A DNA stretch of 64,000 bases from Pseudoduganella lurida (GCF_007830455.1 NZ_VLLB01000011.1:1-64000); one strand, 5' to 3'. Counted from the first letter of the stretch, positions 7,501-16,889 are shown. Made by a program: numbers and translations. Notes: generated by a model from the sequence alone, not told the origin.

Positions 7501-8409
7501 ATGGCATTTTCCACGCGAATCGCATTTCTCGGTATCGGCTTGATGGGGGAGCCGATGGTGCGCCGGCTGCTCGGGGCGGGCTTTCCGGTCACGGCCTGGA
7601 ACCGCACCGCCAGCAAGGCCGCGGCGCTGGTGGACGCCGGCGCGATCGCGGTGCCGCTGCTGGTCGATGCGGTGCGCGACGCGGACATCGTCCTCTCCAT
7701 GCTCGAAGCGGGACCGGTGGTCGGCGCCGTCATCGCGGCGGCCTTGCCGGCCCTGCGCCCGGGCACGCTGTGGATCGACATGAGCTCCACGCGCCAGTCC
7801 GAAGCCCACGATTTTCATGCCGCGCTCGCGGAAGCGGGCTGCCGCTTCGTCGATGCGCCCGTGTCCGGCGGCGTGGGCGGTGCGGGGGCGGGCACGCTGG
7901 CCATCATGGCAGGTGGGACGCCGGAAGACATCGACGAGGCCCGTCCCGTATTTGAAGCGATGGGCAAGGTCACGCGCGTGGGGCCGGCCGGCGCGGGGCA
8001 GGTGGCCAAGCTGTGCAACCAGCTGATCGTGGGCGGCACGCTCAACATCGTGGCGGAGGCGCTGCTGCTGGCGCATGCGGCCGGTGCGGATCCGGCGTCC
8101 GTGCGGGACGCGATCCGCGGCGGCTTTGCCGAAAGCCGCATCCTCGACGTGCATGGCCAGCGCATGCTGGAGCGCAATTTCATGCCGGGAGGGCAGGTGA
8201 CGACGCAGCTGAAGGACCTGCACAACATCCTTGCCGCGGCGGCGGCGGCCGGTGTCGCGCTGCCTGTCACCAGCCTGGTGACGGAGCGCTACGAGTCGAT
8301 CCGCGAGGTGTATCCGCAGGCCGACCATTCGGCGGCGCTGCTGGCGCTGGAGCGCCTGAATCCCGGCCAGCGCGTGGGCGGGGCGCCCGACCAGCTGCCT
8401 GCAGAGTAA
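7501..8409 (+). CDS. NAD(P)-dependent 3-hydroxyisobutyrate dehydrogenase-family oxidoreductase
   Basis: 302 residues. The N-terminal Rossmann motif and family signature FLGIGLMGEPMVRRLL, the substrate-binding segment DAPVSGGVGGAGAG and the catalytic lysine region GAGQVAKLCNQL identify the beta-hydroxyacid dehydrogenase family (3-hydroxyisobutyrate dehydrogenase, tartronate semialdehyde reductase). The exact substrate cannot be assigned, and no valine-catabolism or glyoxylate genes flank it. The upstream 138 bp separate it from pagL, which is transcribed the other way. Confidence 0.85.
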   Translation: MAFSTRIAFLGIGLMGEPMVRRLLGAGFPVTAWNRTASKAAALVDAGAIAVPLLVDAVRDADIVLSMLEAGPVVGAVIAAALPALRPGTLWIDMSSTRQSEAHDFHAALAEAGCRFVDAPVSGGVGGAGAGTLAIMAGGTPEDIDEARPVFEAMGKVTRVGPAGAGQVAKLCNQLIVGGTLNIVAEALLLAHAAGADPASVRDAIRGGFAESRILDVHGQRMLERNFMPGGQVTTQLKDLHNILAAAAAAGVALPVTSLVTERYESIREVYPQADHSAALLALERLNPGQRVGGAPDQLPAE

Positions 8410-8434
8410 CGCAGCCGATAACGCAGCAAATTAA

Positions 8435-8620
8435 CGCAGCGGCAGCGCCGTCTCCCAAAGCCGCACCCGAAACAATCGTCCATTCTGGCGGCACCTTCGC
8501 GCCGGGCGGGCGAACCGGGCTACCGCAGCGGCAGCGCCGCCTCCAGCCGCACCTGGAAGGAATCGCTCGTTCTGGAGGCACCTTCGCGCCGGGCGGGCAA
8601 ACCGGTCTATCGCAGCGGCA
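8435..8620. repeat. Degenerate ~88-bp tandem repeat of the amidohydrolase gene tail
   Basis: The block CGCAGCGGCAGCGCCG recurs at 8435, 8524 and 8611 (periods 89 and 87 bp), followed each time by similar sequence containing CACCTTCGCGCCGGGCGGGC. The copy at 8611 is the 3' end of the amidohydrolase gene; the other two lie downstream of its stop. On the minus strand both downstream copies still read F-x-V-R-L...A-L-P-L-R-stop, the same C-terminus as the gene. This suggests repeated 3'-end duplication or remnants of former paralogues. Confidence 0.8.
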
Positions 8621-9800
8621 GCGCCGTCTCCACCAGCCGCACCCAGAAGCTGGCGCCCACCGGCAGCAGGTTGTCGTTGAAGTCGTAGCTGCCGTTGTGC
8701 AGCACGCACGGGCCCAGGCCATGGCCGCCTTCGCGGTGATCTCCTTCACCGTTGCCGATGAAGATGTAGCAGCCCGGCTTCTCCTGCAGGAAGAAGGCGA
8801 AGTCCTCGGCGCCCATCGTCGGCTCCACGTTCGTGTTCACCTTGTCTTCGCCGACGACGGCCTTCATCACCCCGGCGGCAAAGCGCGTTTCGTTCGCGTG
8901 GTTGATCAGTGGCGGGTAGTTGCGCTTGAACTGGAAGTCCACTTCGGCGTCGAAGCTGGCGGCGATGCCTTCGGCCAGCGCGCGCATGCGGCGCTCGATC
9001 AGGTCCAGCACGGGCGTTGTGAAGGTGCGCACGGTGCCCACCAGCTGCGCCGTGTCGGGAATCACGTTCGTCGCACTGCCGGCATGGATCTGCGTGATCG
9101 ACAGTACGGCCGTGTCCAATGGGCTCTTGTTGCGGGTGATGATCGTCTGCCAGGCCTGGGCGATGTGCACGGCAATCATCACGGGATCGATGCCGTTGTG
9201 CGGCTGGGCCGCATGGGCGCCCTTGCCCCTGACCGTCACGTGGAATTCGTTCGACGAGGCCATCATCGGCCCCTCGCACACATTCATCGTGCCGGCCGCA
9301 TAGCCGGGCCAGTTGTGCATGCCATAGATGGCTTCCATCGGGAAGCGCTCGAACAGGCCGTCCTCGATCATCTTGCGCGCGCCGGCGCCGCCTTCCTCGG
9401 CCGGCTGGAACACCAGGTAGACGGTGCCGTCGAAGTCGCGCTGCCGGGCCAGGTGGTAGGCGGCGCCCAGCAGCATGGCCGTGTGGCCGTCATGGCCGCA
9501 GGCGTGCATCTTGCCGGGGTGGCGCGAGGCGTGCGCGAAGGTATTCACTTCCTGCATCGGCAGCGCGTCCATGTCGGCGCGCAGGCCGATCGCACGGGGC
9601 GAGGTGCCATTCTTGATGATGCCCACCAGGCCCGTGATGCCGATGTTGCGGACGACGGGAATGCCCCATTCCGCCAGCTTGGCGGCCACGGCATCGGAGG
9701 TGCGCACTTCTTCGTAGGACAGTTCGGGATGCGCATGCAGGTCGCGGCGGATCTGCTGCAGCGCGGATTGAAACGCAATGATGGGTTCGACGAGTTTCAT
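8607..9800 (-). CDS. M20 family metallo-amidohydrolase (hippurate hydrolase / IAA-amino acid hydrolase-like)
   Basis: 397 residues, the usual length of the family. Metal-binding motifs: RRDLHAHPELSYEE, MHACGHDGHTAMLLGAA and FQPAEEGGAGARKM (Cys/His/Glu/His ligands of the M20D dinuclear site), with ATNVIPDTAQLVGTVR and GAEDFAFFLQ near the C-terminus. Members hydrolyse N-acyl amino acids in the cytoplasm. ATG 9800 has a GGAGAG ribosome-binding site. The final 12 codons are repeated twice just downstream of the stop. The 180 bp between it and the divergent molybdopterin gene probably holds both promoters. Confidence 0.9.
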   Translation of the reverse strand: MKLVEPIIAFQSALQQIRRDLHAHPELSYEEVRTSDAVAAKLAEWGIPVVRNIGITGLVGIIKNGTSPRAIGLRADMDALPMQEVNTFAHASRHPGKMHACGHDGHTAMLLGAAYHLARQRDFDGTVYLVFQPAEEGGAGARKMIEDGLFERFPMEAIYGMHNWPGYAAGTMNVCEGPMMASSNEFHVTVRGKGAHAAQPHNGIDPVMIAVHIAQAWQTIITRNKSPLDTAVLSITQIHAGSATNVIPDTAQLVGTVRTFTTPVLDLIERRMRALAEGIAASFDAEVDFQFKRNYPPLINHANETRFAAGVMKAVVGEDKVNTNVEPTMGAEDFAFFLQEKPGCYIFIGNGEGDHREGGHGLGPCVLHNGSYDFNDNLLPVGASFWVRLVETALPLR

Positions 9801-9980
9801 CTGGCTCTCCAGGTGAGGTCTGTCGCGCAGACGGAGCCGGCTGCGCGCTGTGTGGGCCATAGTAGCGATCGGATCATTGTAGCCCTTATAACACTCGCCC
9901 GGCCACCCCCTCGGCCCGAGCATTTGCCGGCGCGATCGTTTACCATGGTGGATTGCTTTCCACTGCCCGACCGGATTCAC

Positions 9981-12065
9981 ATGACTACCACCCAGGTGCG
10001 CGCGACCTGCCCGCACGACTGCCCCGACACCTGCGCCATCCTCGTGACCGTCGAAGACGGCGTGGCCACCGAGATCAAGGGCGACCCCGACCATCCCACC
10101 ACCGCCGGCGTGCTGTGCACGAAGGTGGCCCGCTATGCCGAGCGCACCTATTCGCCGGACCGGCTGCTGTACCCGCTGCGCCGCGTCGGCAGGAAGGGCG
10201 AGGGCCGGTTCGAGCGCATCAGCTGGGACGAGGCGCTCGACGAGATCGCCGCGCGCCTGAAGCCGCTGGCCGCCACGGCGCCGGAAGCGATCCTGCCGTA
10301 CAGCTACTGCGGCACGATGGGCCTGCTGCAGGGCGAATCGATGTCGCTGCGCTTCTTCCACAAGCTGGGCGCCTCGCTGCTGGACCGCACCATCTGCGCG
10401 ATGGCCGGGTTCACCGGCTACAAGTACACGATCGGCGGCTCGATCGGCACGGACCTGGAACAGTTCCAGGACGCGAAAGTGATCCTGATCTGGGGCGGCA
10501 ATCCGATCGCCTCCAACCTGCACTTCTGGATGCGCGCCCAGGAAGCCAAGCGGCGCGGCGCCACGCTGGTGGCCATCGACCCGTACCGCTCGCTCACGGC
10601 CGAGAAGTGCCACCTGCACGTCGCACCGATGCCGGGCACCGATGCGGCGCTGGCGCTGGGCATGATGCACGTGCTGATCGCCGAGAACCTGGTCGACGAG
10701 GACTACATCATCCAGTACACGCTGGGCTACGGGCAGCTGAAGGAGCGCGTGGCGGAATGGACGCCGGCGCGTACGGCCGCGACCTGCGGCATCCCGGAAG
10801 AGCAGGTGCTGCAGCTGGCGCGCCTGTACGGGCAGGCGGCGAAGGAGGGCGATCCGGTGGCGATCCGCGTCAACTACGGCGTGCAGCGCGTGCGCGGCGG
10901 CGGCATGGCGGTGCGCAACATCGCCTGCCTGCCGGCGCTGGTCGGCGCCTGGCGCCATGCGGCGGGCGGCATCCAGCTGTCCACCTCCGGTTCCTTCCCC
11001 ACCAACAAGCCGGCGCTGCAGCGTCCCGACCTGCTGCCGGACCTGGCGAAGCTGCCGCGCACCATCAACATGACGACGATCGGCGACGATCTGCTGCGCC
11101 CCGCCTCGCCCGAATTCGGTCCGCGCGTGGATGCCGTCATCGTCTACAACTCGAACCCCGTGGCCGTGGCACCGGATTCGTCGAAGGTGCAGGCCGGCTT
11201 TGCCCGCGAGGACCTGTTCACGGTGGTGCTGGAACAGTTCCCCACCGATACGGTGGACTACGCCGACATCGTGCTGCCGGCCACCACGCAGCTGGAACAC
11301 ACGGATGCGCACCTGGCCTACGGCCACCTGTACATGATGGCCAACAACCCGGCCATCGCGCCGATGGGCGAGGCCAAGCCGAACACGGAGATCTTCCGCC
11401 TGCTGGCCGCGCGCATGGGCTTCACGGACGACTGCTTCCGCGAATCCGATGACGAGATGGCGGCCAGCGCCTTCCGCAAGGACGACGCCCGTGCCATCCA
11501 CTTCGACTGGGATTCGCTCAGGCAGAAGGGCTGGCAGAAGCTGGCCATGCCGGATGCCCCGTTCGCGCACGGCAGATTCCCCACACCGTCCGGCAAATGC
11601 GAGTTCTTTTCGGCGAGCATGGCGGCGGACGGTCTCGATCCGCTGCCGGCCTACATCGCCAACTACGAATCGGTGGCATCGACGCCACAGCTGGCAGAAA
11701 AATACCCGCTGGCAATGATCTCCCCGCCGGCGCGCAATTTCCTCAATTCCACGTTCGTGAACGTGCAGAGCCTGCGCGCCACGGAGGGCGAACCGCGCCT
11801 CGACATCCATCCTGACGATGCGACAACACGTGCCATCAACCACGGCGATATGGTGCGGATCTTCAACGATCGGGGGGCGTTCGTGTGCAAGGCGCGGGTC
11901 ACGGACAAGGCCCGCAAGGGGCTCGTGGTGGGGCTGTCGATCTGGTGGAAGAAGCTGGCCGGCGATGGCAAGAACGTCAATGAAGTCACCAGCCAGCGCC
12001 TGACCGACATGGGCCGCGCGCCAACGTTTTACGATACACTGGTGCAGGTCGAACGTGTCTCATGA
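9981..12065 (+). CDS. Molybdopterin-dependent oxidoreductase with N-terminal [4Fe-4S] domain
   Basis: 694 residues from ATG 9981. The N-terminus holds the iron-sulfur motif CPHDCPDTC plus a fourth Cys in VLCTKV, the arrangement of the DMSO-reductase superfamily. Further motifs are WGGNPIASNLH and IVYNSNPVAVAPDSS (molybdopterin guanine dinucleotide contacts) and a C-terminal MopB domain (LDIHPDDATTRAINHGD). There is no Tat signal, so it is cytoplasmic. No partner iron-sulfur or membrane subunit lies beside it. The substrate is unknown; the family includes stand-alone oxidoreductases. The open frame extends far upstream, but homology begins only here. Confidence 0.88.
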   Translation: MTTTQVRATCPHDCPDTCAILVTVEDGVATEIKGDPDHPTTAGVLCTKVARYAERTYSPDRLLYPLRRVGRKGEGRFERISWDEALDEIAARLKPLAATAPEAILPYSYCGTMGLLQGESMSLRFFHKLGASLLDRTICAMAGFTGYKYTIGGSIGTDLEQFQDAKVILIWGGNPIASNLHFWMRAQEAKRRGATLVAIDPYRSLTAEKCHLHVAPMPGTDAALALGMMHVLIAENLVDEDYIIQYTLGYGQLKERVAEWTPARTAATCGIPEEQVLQLARLYGQAAKEGDPVAIRVNYGVQRVRGGGMAVRNIACLPALVGAWRHAAGGIQLSTSGSFPTNKPALQRPDLLPDLAKLPRTINMTTIGDDLLRPASPEFGPRVDAVIVYNSNPVAVAPDSSKVQAGFAREDLFTVVLEQFPTDTVDYADIVLPATTQLEHTDAHLAYGHLYMMANNPAIAPMGEAKPNTEIFRLLAARMGFTDDCFRESDDEMAASAFRKDDARAIHFDWDSLRQKGWQKLAMPDAPFAHGRFPTPSGKCEFFSASMAADGLDPLPAYIANYESVASTPQLAEKYPLAMISPPARNFLNSTFVNVQSLRATEGEPRLDIHPDDATTRAINHGDMVRIFNDRGAFVCKARVTDKARKGLVVGLSIWWKKLAGDGKNVNEVTSQRLTDMGRAPTFYDTLVQVERVS

Positions 12066-12074
12066 GTAGGAACC

Positions 12075-13229
12075 ATGCGGAAGATTGCCCGCACCTTCAT
12101 CCCCGCCAGCAAACGTGCCAGGTACCTGCTGGCCGGGCTTTCCTGCGCGGCGATGCTGGCCGGTTGCGCGCAGGTGAAGTACTACGTGCAGGCGGCGCAG
12201 GGCCAGTATTCGCTGTGGTCCGATTCGCGTCCCGTCGATGACTGGCTGGGCGATCCGAACACCGAACCGAAGCTGCGCGCCCGCCTCGAGAAATCCGTCG
12301 TCATCCGCAAGTTCGCGGTCCAGCAACTGGGCCTGCCGGACAACGCCAGCTACAAGCAGTACGCGGCACTGAACCGTCCCTTCGTGCTGTGGAACGTGGT
12401 TGCCACGCCCGAGCTGTCGCTGCGCCCGATCCAGTGGTGCTTCCCGATCGCCGGCTGCGTGGCCTACCGCGGCTACTACAACAAGGAAGACGCCATGGCC
12501 TATGCGGCGGAGCTGCGCGCCGAGGGCGACGACGTGCAGGTGGGCGGCGTGCCGGCCTACTCCACGCTGGGCTGGTTCAGCGATCCGCTGCTGTCCACCT
12601 TCATCAACTACTCCGATGCCGAGCTGGCGCGCATGGTGTTCCACGAGCTGGCGCACCAGGTGGTGTACATCCCCGGCGATTCGCGCTTCAACGAGGCGTT
12701 TGCTTCGGCAGTCGAGGAGGCCGGTGTCGACCGCTGGCTGGACCTGTACGGCAACGAGGCGATGCGCGAGGCCTACCTGCGCTACAGCACGCGCCGCAAG
12801 GAATTCCTCAACCTGCTGGTGAAGCACAGGCAGCGGCTCAGCGACCTGTATGCGGGCAAGGCCAGCACGAAGAAGAAGCGCGAGGAAAAGGCGCGCATCT
12901 TCGCGTCGCTGCAGTCCGAATACGCCGTGCTGAAAGCCAGCTGGGGCGGCTACGCGGGCTACGACCGCTTCTTTGCCGAAAAGCTCACCAATGCCCACCT
13001 CGCCGCCGTCGCCACCTATAATGACCTGCTGCCCGGCTTCAAGGCCCTGCTGGCCCAGGAAAAGACGTTTCCGCGCTTCTATGCGGCAGTGCAGCGCATG
13101 AGCAACCTGCCTTCCGTGGAGCGCAACGAGCGCCTGGCGCAGCTGGCCCAGGCTGCCATGCCCGCCCCGGTGAGCACGGTGGCGGACAATACCCTGCAGC
13201 GGCCGGGCGAACGCGTCGGCGGCCACTGA
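12075..13229 (+). CDS. Predicted zinc aminopeptidase, lipoprotein (COG4324-like)
   Basis: 384 residues. The N-terminus is basic, then hydrophobic, ending in a lipobox LAGC (Cys about residue 32), so it is a lipoprotein. The zinc-protease motif VFHELAHQVVY (HExxH) lies near residue 195, followed by FNEAFASAVEEAGV, which supplies the likely third-ligand Glu. The family is annotated as predicted aminopeptidase; substrate and role are uncertain. It starts 9 bp after the molybdopterin gene, so it is probably co-transcribed with it, without an obvious functional link. Confidence 0.82.
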   Translation: MRKIARTFIPASKRARYLLAGLSCAAMLAGCAQVKYYVQAAQGQYSLWSDSRPVDDWLGDPNTEPKLRARLEKSVVIRKFAVQQLGLPDNASYKQYAALNRPFVLWNVVATPELSLRPIQWCFPIAGCVAYRGYYNKEDAMAYAAELRAEGDDVQVGGVPAYSTLGWFSDPLLSTFINYSDAELARMVFHELAHQVVYIPGDSRFNEAFASAVEEAGVDRWLDLYGNEAMREAYLRYSTRRKEFLNLLVKHRQRLSDLYAGKASTKKKREEKARIFASLQSEYAVLKASWGGYAGYDRFFAEKLTNAHLAAVATYNDLLPGFKALLAQEKTFPRFYAAVQRMSNLPSVERNERLAQLAQAAMPAPVSTVADNTLQRPGERVGGH

Positions 13230-13266
13230 CTGCGTCCTGGCACGGCCCGGGCGAAACAAAAAGCGC

Positions 13267-13295
13267 TTGCATACGGTCGTGCCTGCCGATAGCAT
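13267..13295 (+). promoter_or_regulatory. Candidate sigma-70 promoter for the fadD pair
   Basis: TTGCAT, 17 bp, then TAGCAT: 4 of 6 matches to each consensus hexamer with ideal spacing, about 100 bp before the first fadD start. An imperfect palindrome ACGAGCGTTCGT at 13313-13324, just after the expected transcription start, could be an operator. Both are inferences from sequence alone. Confidence 0.4.
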
Positions 13296-13391
13296 CTGGT
13301 GTCGTGGATAGCACGAGCGTTCGTTTTTTTGGGACGGCTCCGGCACTGTGCGCCGGCCACGGTATAAAAACACGGAGACAAGAGGCACAGC

Positions 13392-15110
13392 ATGGATAAA
13401 ACCTGGTTGACATCGTACCCGCCCGGCGTTCCCGCCGAGATCGATACGCACCAGTACCGCTCGCTGGTACACCTGCTGGAAGAATCCTTCCAAAAATACG
13501 CGCAGCGCAAGGCCTACGTGTGCATGGACAAGTCCATCACCTACGCGGAGCTCGATGCCTATTCGAAGCGCATCGGCGCCTGGCTGCAGAGCCGCGGCAT
13601 GAAGAAGGGCGCGCGCGTGGCGCTGATGATGCCGAACGTGCTGCAGTACCCGATCGCGATCGCCGCCGTGCTGCGCGCCGGCTACACCGTCGTCAACGTC
13701 AATCCGCTGTACACGCCGCGCGAGCTGGAACACCAGCTGGTCGATTCGGGCGCGGAAGCCATCATCATCCTGGAGAACTTCGCCGCCACGCTGGAAGGGG
13801 TGCTCGGTCGCACGGCCGTGAAGCACATCATCGTGGCCAGCATGGGCGAGCTGCTGGGCGTGGCGAAGGGCCTGATCGTCAACTTCGTGGTGCGCAGCGT
13901 GAAGAAGCTGGTGCCCGCATATTCGCTGCCGAACGCGGTGCGCTTCAAGGAGGCGCTGTCGCATGCGGGCAGCATGAAGCTCGTCCCGGTCGACCTGCAC
14001 CACGAGGATGTCGCCTTCCTGCAGTACACGGGCGGCACCACGGGCGTGTCGAAAGGCGCCACGCTCACGCACCGGAACGTGATCGCCAACGTGCTGCAGA
14101 CCGAAGTCTGGCTGCAGCCGGGCATGGCGAAGGCGCCGCAGGTGGAGGAGGTGTCGATCGTCTGCGCGCTGCCGCTGTACCACATCTTCGCGCTGACGGC
14201 CTGCGCGATGCTGGGCATGCGCATCGGCGCGCTGAACATCCTGATCCCGAACCCGCGCGACATCGGCGGCTTCATCCGCGAGCTGGCCAAGTACAAGTTC
14301 AACATGCTGCCGGCCGTGAACACGCTGTACAACGCGCTGGTGAACCATCCGGATTTCCAGCACCTCGATTTCTCCGGCCTGAAGATCGCCAACGGCGGCG
14401 GCATGGCCGTGCAGCAGGCCGTCAACGACAAGTGGCTCAAGGCCACCGGCGTGGCCATCATCGAGGGCTACGGCCTGTCCGAGACGGCACCCGTCGCCAC
14501 CTGCAACCGCGCCGACAGCACGGCGTTTTCCGGCACCATCGGCCTGCCGATTCCGTCCACCGAAGTGCGCATCCTCGATGACGAGGGCAACGAGGTGGCG
14601 CTCGGCCAGCCGGGCGAGATCGCCATCCGCGGCCCGCAGGTGATGACGGGCTACTGGAACCGGCCGGACGAAACGGCCAAGGTGATGACCCCCGATGGCT
14701 TCTTCAAGTCGGGCGACGTGGGCGTGATGGACGAGCGGGGCTACGTGAAGATCGTCGACCGCAAGAAGGACATGATCCTGGTCTCCGGCTTCAATGTGTA
14801 CCCGAATGAGCTGGAGGCGGTGGTGTCGGCCCATCCGGGCGTGCTGGAAGTGGCGTGCATCGGCGTGCCGGACGCGCATTCCGGCGAGGCCGTGAAGCTG
14901 TACGTGGTGCGCAAGGATCCGGCGCTCACGGCCGACACATTGATGGCCTATTGCCGCGAAAACCTGACGGGCTACAAGCGGCCGAAGCACATCGAATTCC
15001 GCGACGAGCTGCCGAAGACGAACGTGGGCAAGATCCTGCGCCGCGTGCTGCGCGACGAGGTGACGGACACGGCGGCCGACAAGGCCGACAGCAAGGCCAC
15101 GGCGGCATGA
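13392..15110 (+). CDS. fadD: Long-chain fatty acyl-CoA synthetase (FadD paralogue 1)
   Basis: 572 residues, the usual FadD length (about 560). AMP-binding P-loop YTGGTTGVSKGA, the GYGLSETAP motif, and the FACS signature DGFFKSGDVGVMDERGYVKIVDRKKDMILVSG (given in part) are present, with C-terminal lysine in LPKTNVGKILRR. The enzyme activates long-chain fatty acids to acyl-CoA at the inner membrane, the first step of beta-oxidation and exogenous lipid use. A very similar paralogue follows 82 bp later. The ATG follows an AGAGGC ribosome-binding site. Confidence 0.93.
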   Translation: MDKTWLTSYPPGVPAEIDTHQYRSLVHLLEESFQKYAQRKAYVCMDKSITYAELDAYSKRIGAWLQSRGMKKGARVALMMPNVLQYPIAIAAVLRAGYTVVNVNPLYTPRELEHQLVDSGAEAIIILENFAATLEGVLGRTAVKHIIVASMGELLGVAKGLIVNFVVRSVKKLVPAYSLPNAVRFKEALSHAGSMKLVPVDLHHEDVAFLQYTGGTTGVSKGATLTHRNVIANVLQTEVWLQPGMAKAPQVEEVSIVCALPLYHIFALTACAMLGMRIGALNILIPNPRDIGGFIRELAKYKFNMLPAVNTLYNALVNHPDFQHLDFSGLKIANGGGMAVQQAVNDKWLKATGVAIIEGYGLSETAPVATCNRADSTAFSGTIGLPIPSTEVRILDDEGNEVALGQPGEIAIRGPQVMTGYWNRPDETAKVMTPDGFFKSGDVGVMDERGYVKIVDRKKDMILVSGFNVYPNELEAVVSAHPGVLEVACIGVPDAHSGEAVKLYVVRKDPALTADTLMAYCRENLTGYKRPKHIEFRDELPKTNVGKILRRVLRDEVTDTAADKADSKATAA

Positions 15111-15192
15111 TGGCCGTGCCGCAGGCCGGCGCGGCCACGAGCCGCGCCGCAGGCTGAGACAAGCAAAACAAGACAAGAAAGAAGAGGCAACG

Positions 15193-16878
15193 ATGGAAAA
15201 AATCTGGCTGGCATCCTATCCCGACGGCGTCCCTGCGGACATCGACGTGGGGCAGTACACCTCGGTGACGCACCTGCTGGAGGAATCGTTCCGCAAGTAT
15301 GCCAACGAGAAGGCCTACGTCTGCATGGACAGGTTCCTCACCTATGCGGAAGTCGACCAGATGTCGCGCAAGTTCGGCGCCTGGCTGCAGGCGAAGGGCC
15401 TGGCGCCCGGTGCGCGCGTGGCGATCATGCTGCCGAACGTGCTGCAGTATCCGGTGGCGCTGGCGGGCATCCTGCGCGCCGGCTACACGGTGGTCAACGT
15501 GAATCCGCTGTACACGCCGCGCGAACTGGAGCACCAGCTGAAGGATTCCGGCGCCGAGGCCATCATCGTGCTGGAGAATTTCGCGCACACGGTGCAGGCC
15601 GTGCTGCAGGAAACCCCGGTCAAGCACGTGATCGTGGCCACGATGGGCGACCTGATGGGCACCGTCAAGGGCGCCATCGTCAACCTGGTGGTGCGCCACG
15701 TGAAGAAGATGGTGCCGGCGTTCTCGCTGCCGCGCGCCGTGCCGTTCAGGCAGGTGCTGGCCGAAGGGGGGCGCCTCACGCTGAACCCGGTGCAGCTCGG
15801 CCATGACGACATCGCCTTCCTGCAGTACACGGGCGGCACCACGGGCGTCTCGAAAGGCGCCGTGCTGCTGCACCGGAACGTGATCGCCAACGTGCTGCAG
15901 AACGAGGCGTGGCTGAACATGGCGCCGCAGAAGGAGCAGATCGTGTTCGTCTGTGCGCTGCCGCTGTACCACATCTATTCGCTGACGGTCAGCGCGCTGA
16001 TGGGCATGCGCCTGGGCGGCCTGAACCTGCTGGTGCCGAACCCGCGCGACATTCCCGGCTTCGTCAAGGAGCTGGCCAAGTACCGCGTCACGGTCGTGCC
16101 GGCCGTGAACACGCTGTACAACGCGCTGCTGAACAATCCCGATTTCGCCAAGCTCGATTTCTCCAGCTACAAGGTATGCAACGGCGGCGGCATGGCCGTG
16201 CAGCAGGCCGTGGCGGACAAGTGGCTCAAGCTGACCGGCACGCCGATCATCGAGGGCTACGGGCTGTCCGAAACGTCGCCGGTGGCCACCGCCAACCGCG
16301 TCGACATCAAGGAGTTCACCGGCACGATCGGCCTGCCGATCCCGTCGACCGAAGTGGCGATCCTGGACGACGACGGCGTCGAGGTGCCGCTGGGCCAGCC
16401 GGGCGAGATCGCCATCCGCGGCCCGCAGGTGATGGCCGGCTACTGGCAGCGTCCCGACGAGACGGCGAAGTCGATGACGCCGGACGGCTTCTTCAAGACG
16501 GGCGACATCGGCATCATGGATGCGCGCGGCTACACGAAGATCGTCGACCGCAAGAAGGACATGATCATCGTCTCCGGCTTCAATGTCTATCCGAACGAAG
16601 TGGAAGGCGTGGTGGCCGCGCATCCGGGCGTGCTGGAATGCGCCTGCATCGGCGTGCCGGACAAGAACTCCGGCGAGGCGGTCAAGCTGTTCGTGGTGCG
16701 CAAGGATCCGAACCTGACGGCGGATGAGCTGCTGGCCTTCTGCAAGCACGAACTGACGGCGTACAAGAAGCCGAAGTACATCGAGTTCCGCGACGACCTG
16801 CCGAAGACGAACGTGGGCAAGATCCTGCGGCGGCAATTAAGGGATGAAAAGCCGGCCACCGAAAAGCGGGCTGCCTGA
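15193..16878 (+). CDS. fadD: Long-chain fatty acyl-CoA synthetase (FadD paralogue 2)
   Basis: 561 residues, colinear with and highly similar to the preceding gene: the same YTGGTTGVSKGA P-loop, GYGLSETSP, DGFFKTGDIGIMDARGY and LPKTNVGKILRR motifs. An AGAAGAGGC ribosome-binding site precedes the ATG. It lacks the alanine/lysine-rich tail of copy 1. The pair is a tandem duplication that has diverged across the whole length, so chain-length or regulatory specialisation is likely (inference). Its stop lies 11 bp from the convergent phoD-like gene, with no visible terminator between. Confidence 0.93.
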   Translation: MEKIWLASYPDGVPADIDVGQYTSVTHLLEESFRKYANEKAYVCMDRFLTYAEVDQMSRKFGAWLQAKGLAPGARVAIMLPNVLQYPVALAGILRAGYTVVNVNPLYTPRELEHQLKDSGAEAIIVLENFAHTVQAVLQETPVKHVIVATMGDLMGTVKGAIVNLVVRHVKKMVPAFSLPRAVPFRQVLAEGGRLTLNPVQLGHDDIAFLQYTGGTTGVSKGAVLLHRNVIANVLQNEAWLNMAPQKEQIVFVCALPLYHIYSLTVSALMGMRLGGLNLLVPNPRDIPGFVKELAKYRVTVVPAVNTLYNALLNNPDFAKLDFSSYKVCNGGGMAVQQAVADKWLKLTGTPIIEGYGLSETSPVATANRVDIKEFTGTIGLPIPSTEVAILDDDGVEVPLGQPGEIAIRGPQVMAGYWQRPDETAKSMTPDGFFKTGDIGIMDARGYTKIVDRKKDMIIVSGFNVYPNEVEGVVAAHPGVLECACIGVPDKNSGEAVKLFVVRKDPNLTADELLAFCKHELTAYKKPKYIEFRDDLPKTNVGKILRRQLRDEKPATEKRAA

Positions 16879-16889
16879 TCGGGCGGGGC

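Noticed and set aside
8013..9980. Long upstream extension of the molybdopterin oxidoreductase reading frame
   Set aside because: The open frame runs through the HIBADH gene and antisense to the amidohydrolase gene; homology to the family starts only at ATG 9981 with the Cys motif. It is a high-GC artefact.
9801..11843. Open minus-strand frame extending the amidohydrolase N-terminus
   Set aside because: It is antisense to the molybdopterin gene, low-complexity in composition, and the M20 domain begins at 9800.
12060..15176. 1038-residue minus-strand open frame
   Set aside because: Antisense shadow of the lipoprotein peptidase and first fadD; rich in Arg, His, Gln and Val with no recognisable domain.
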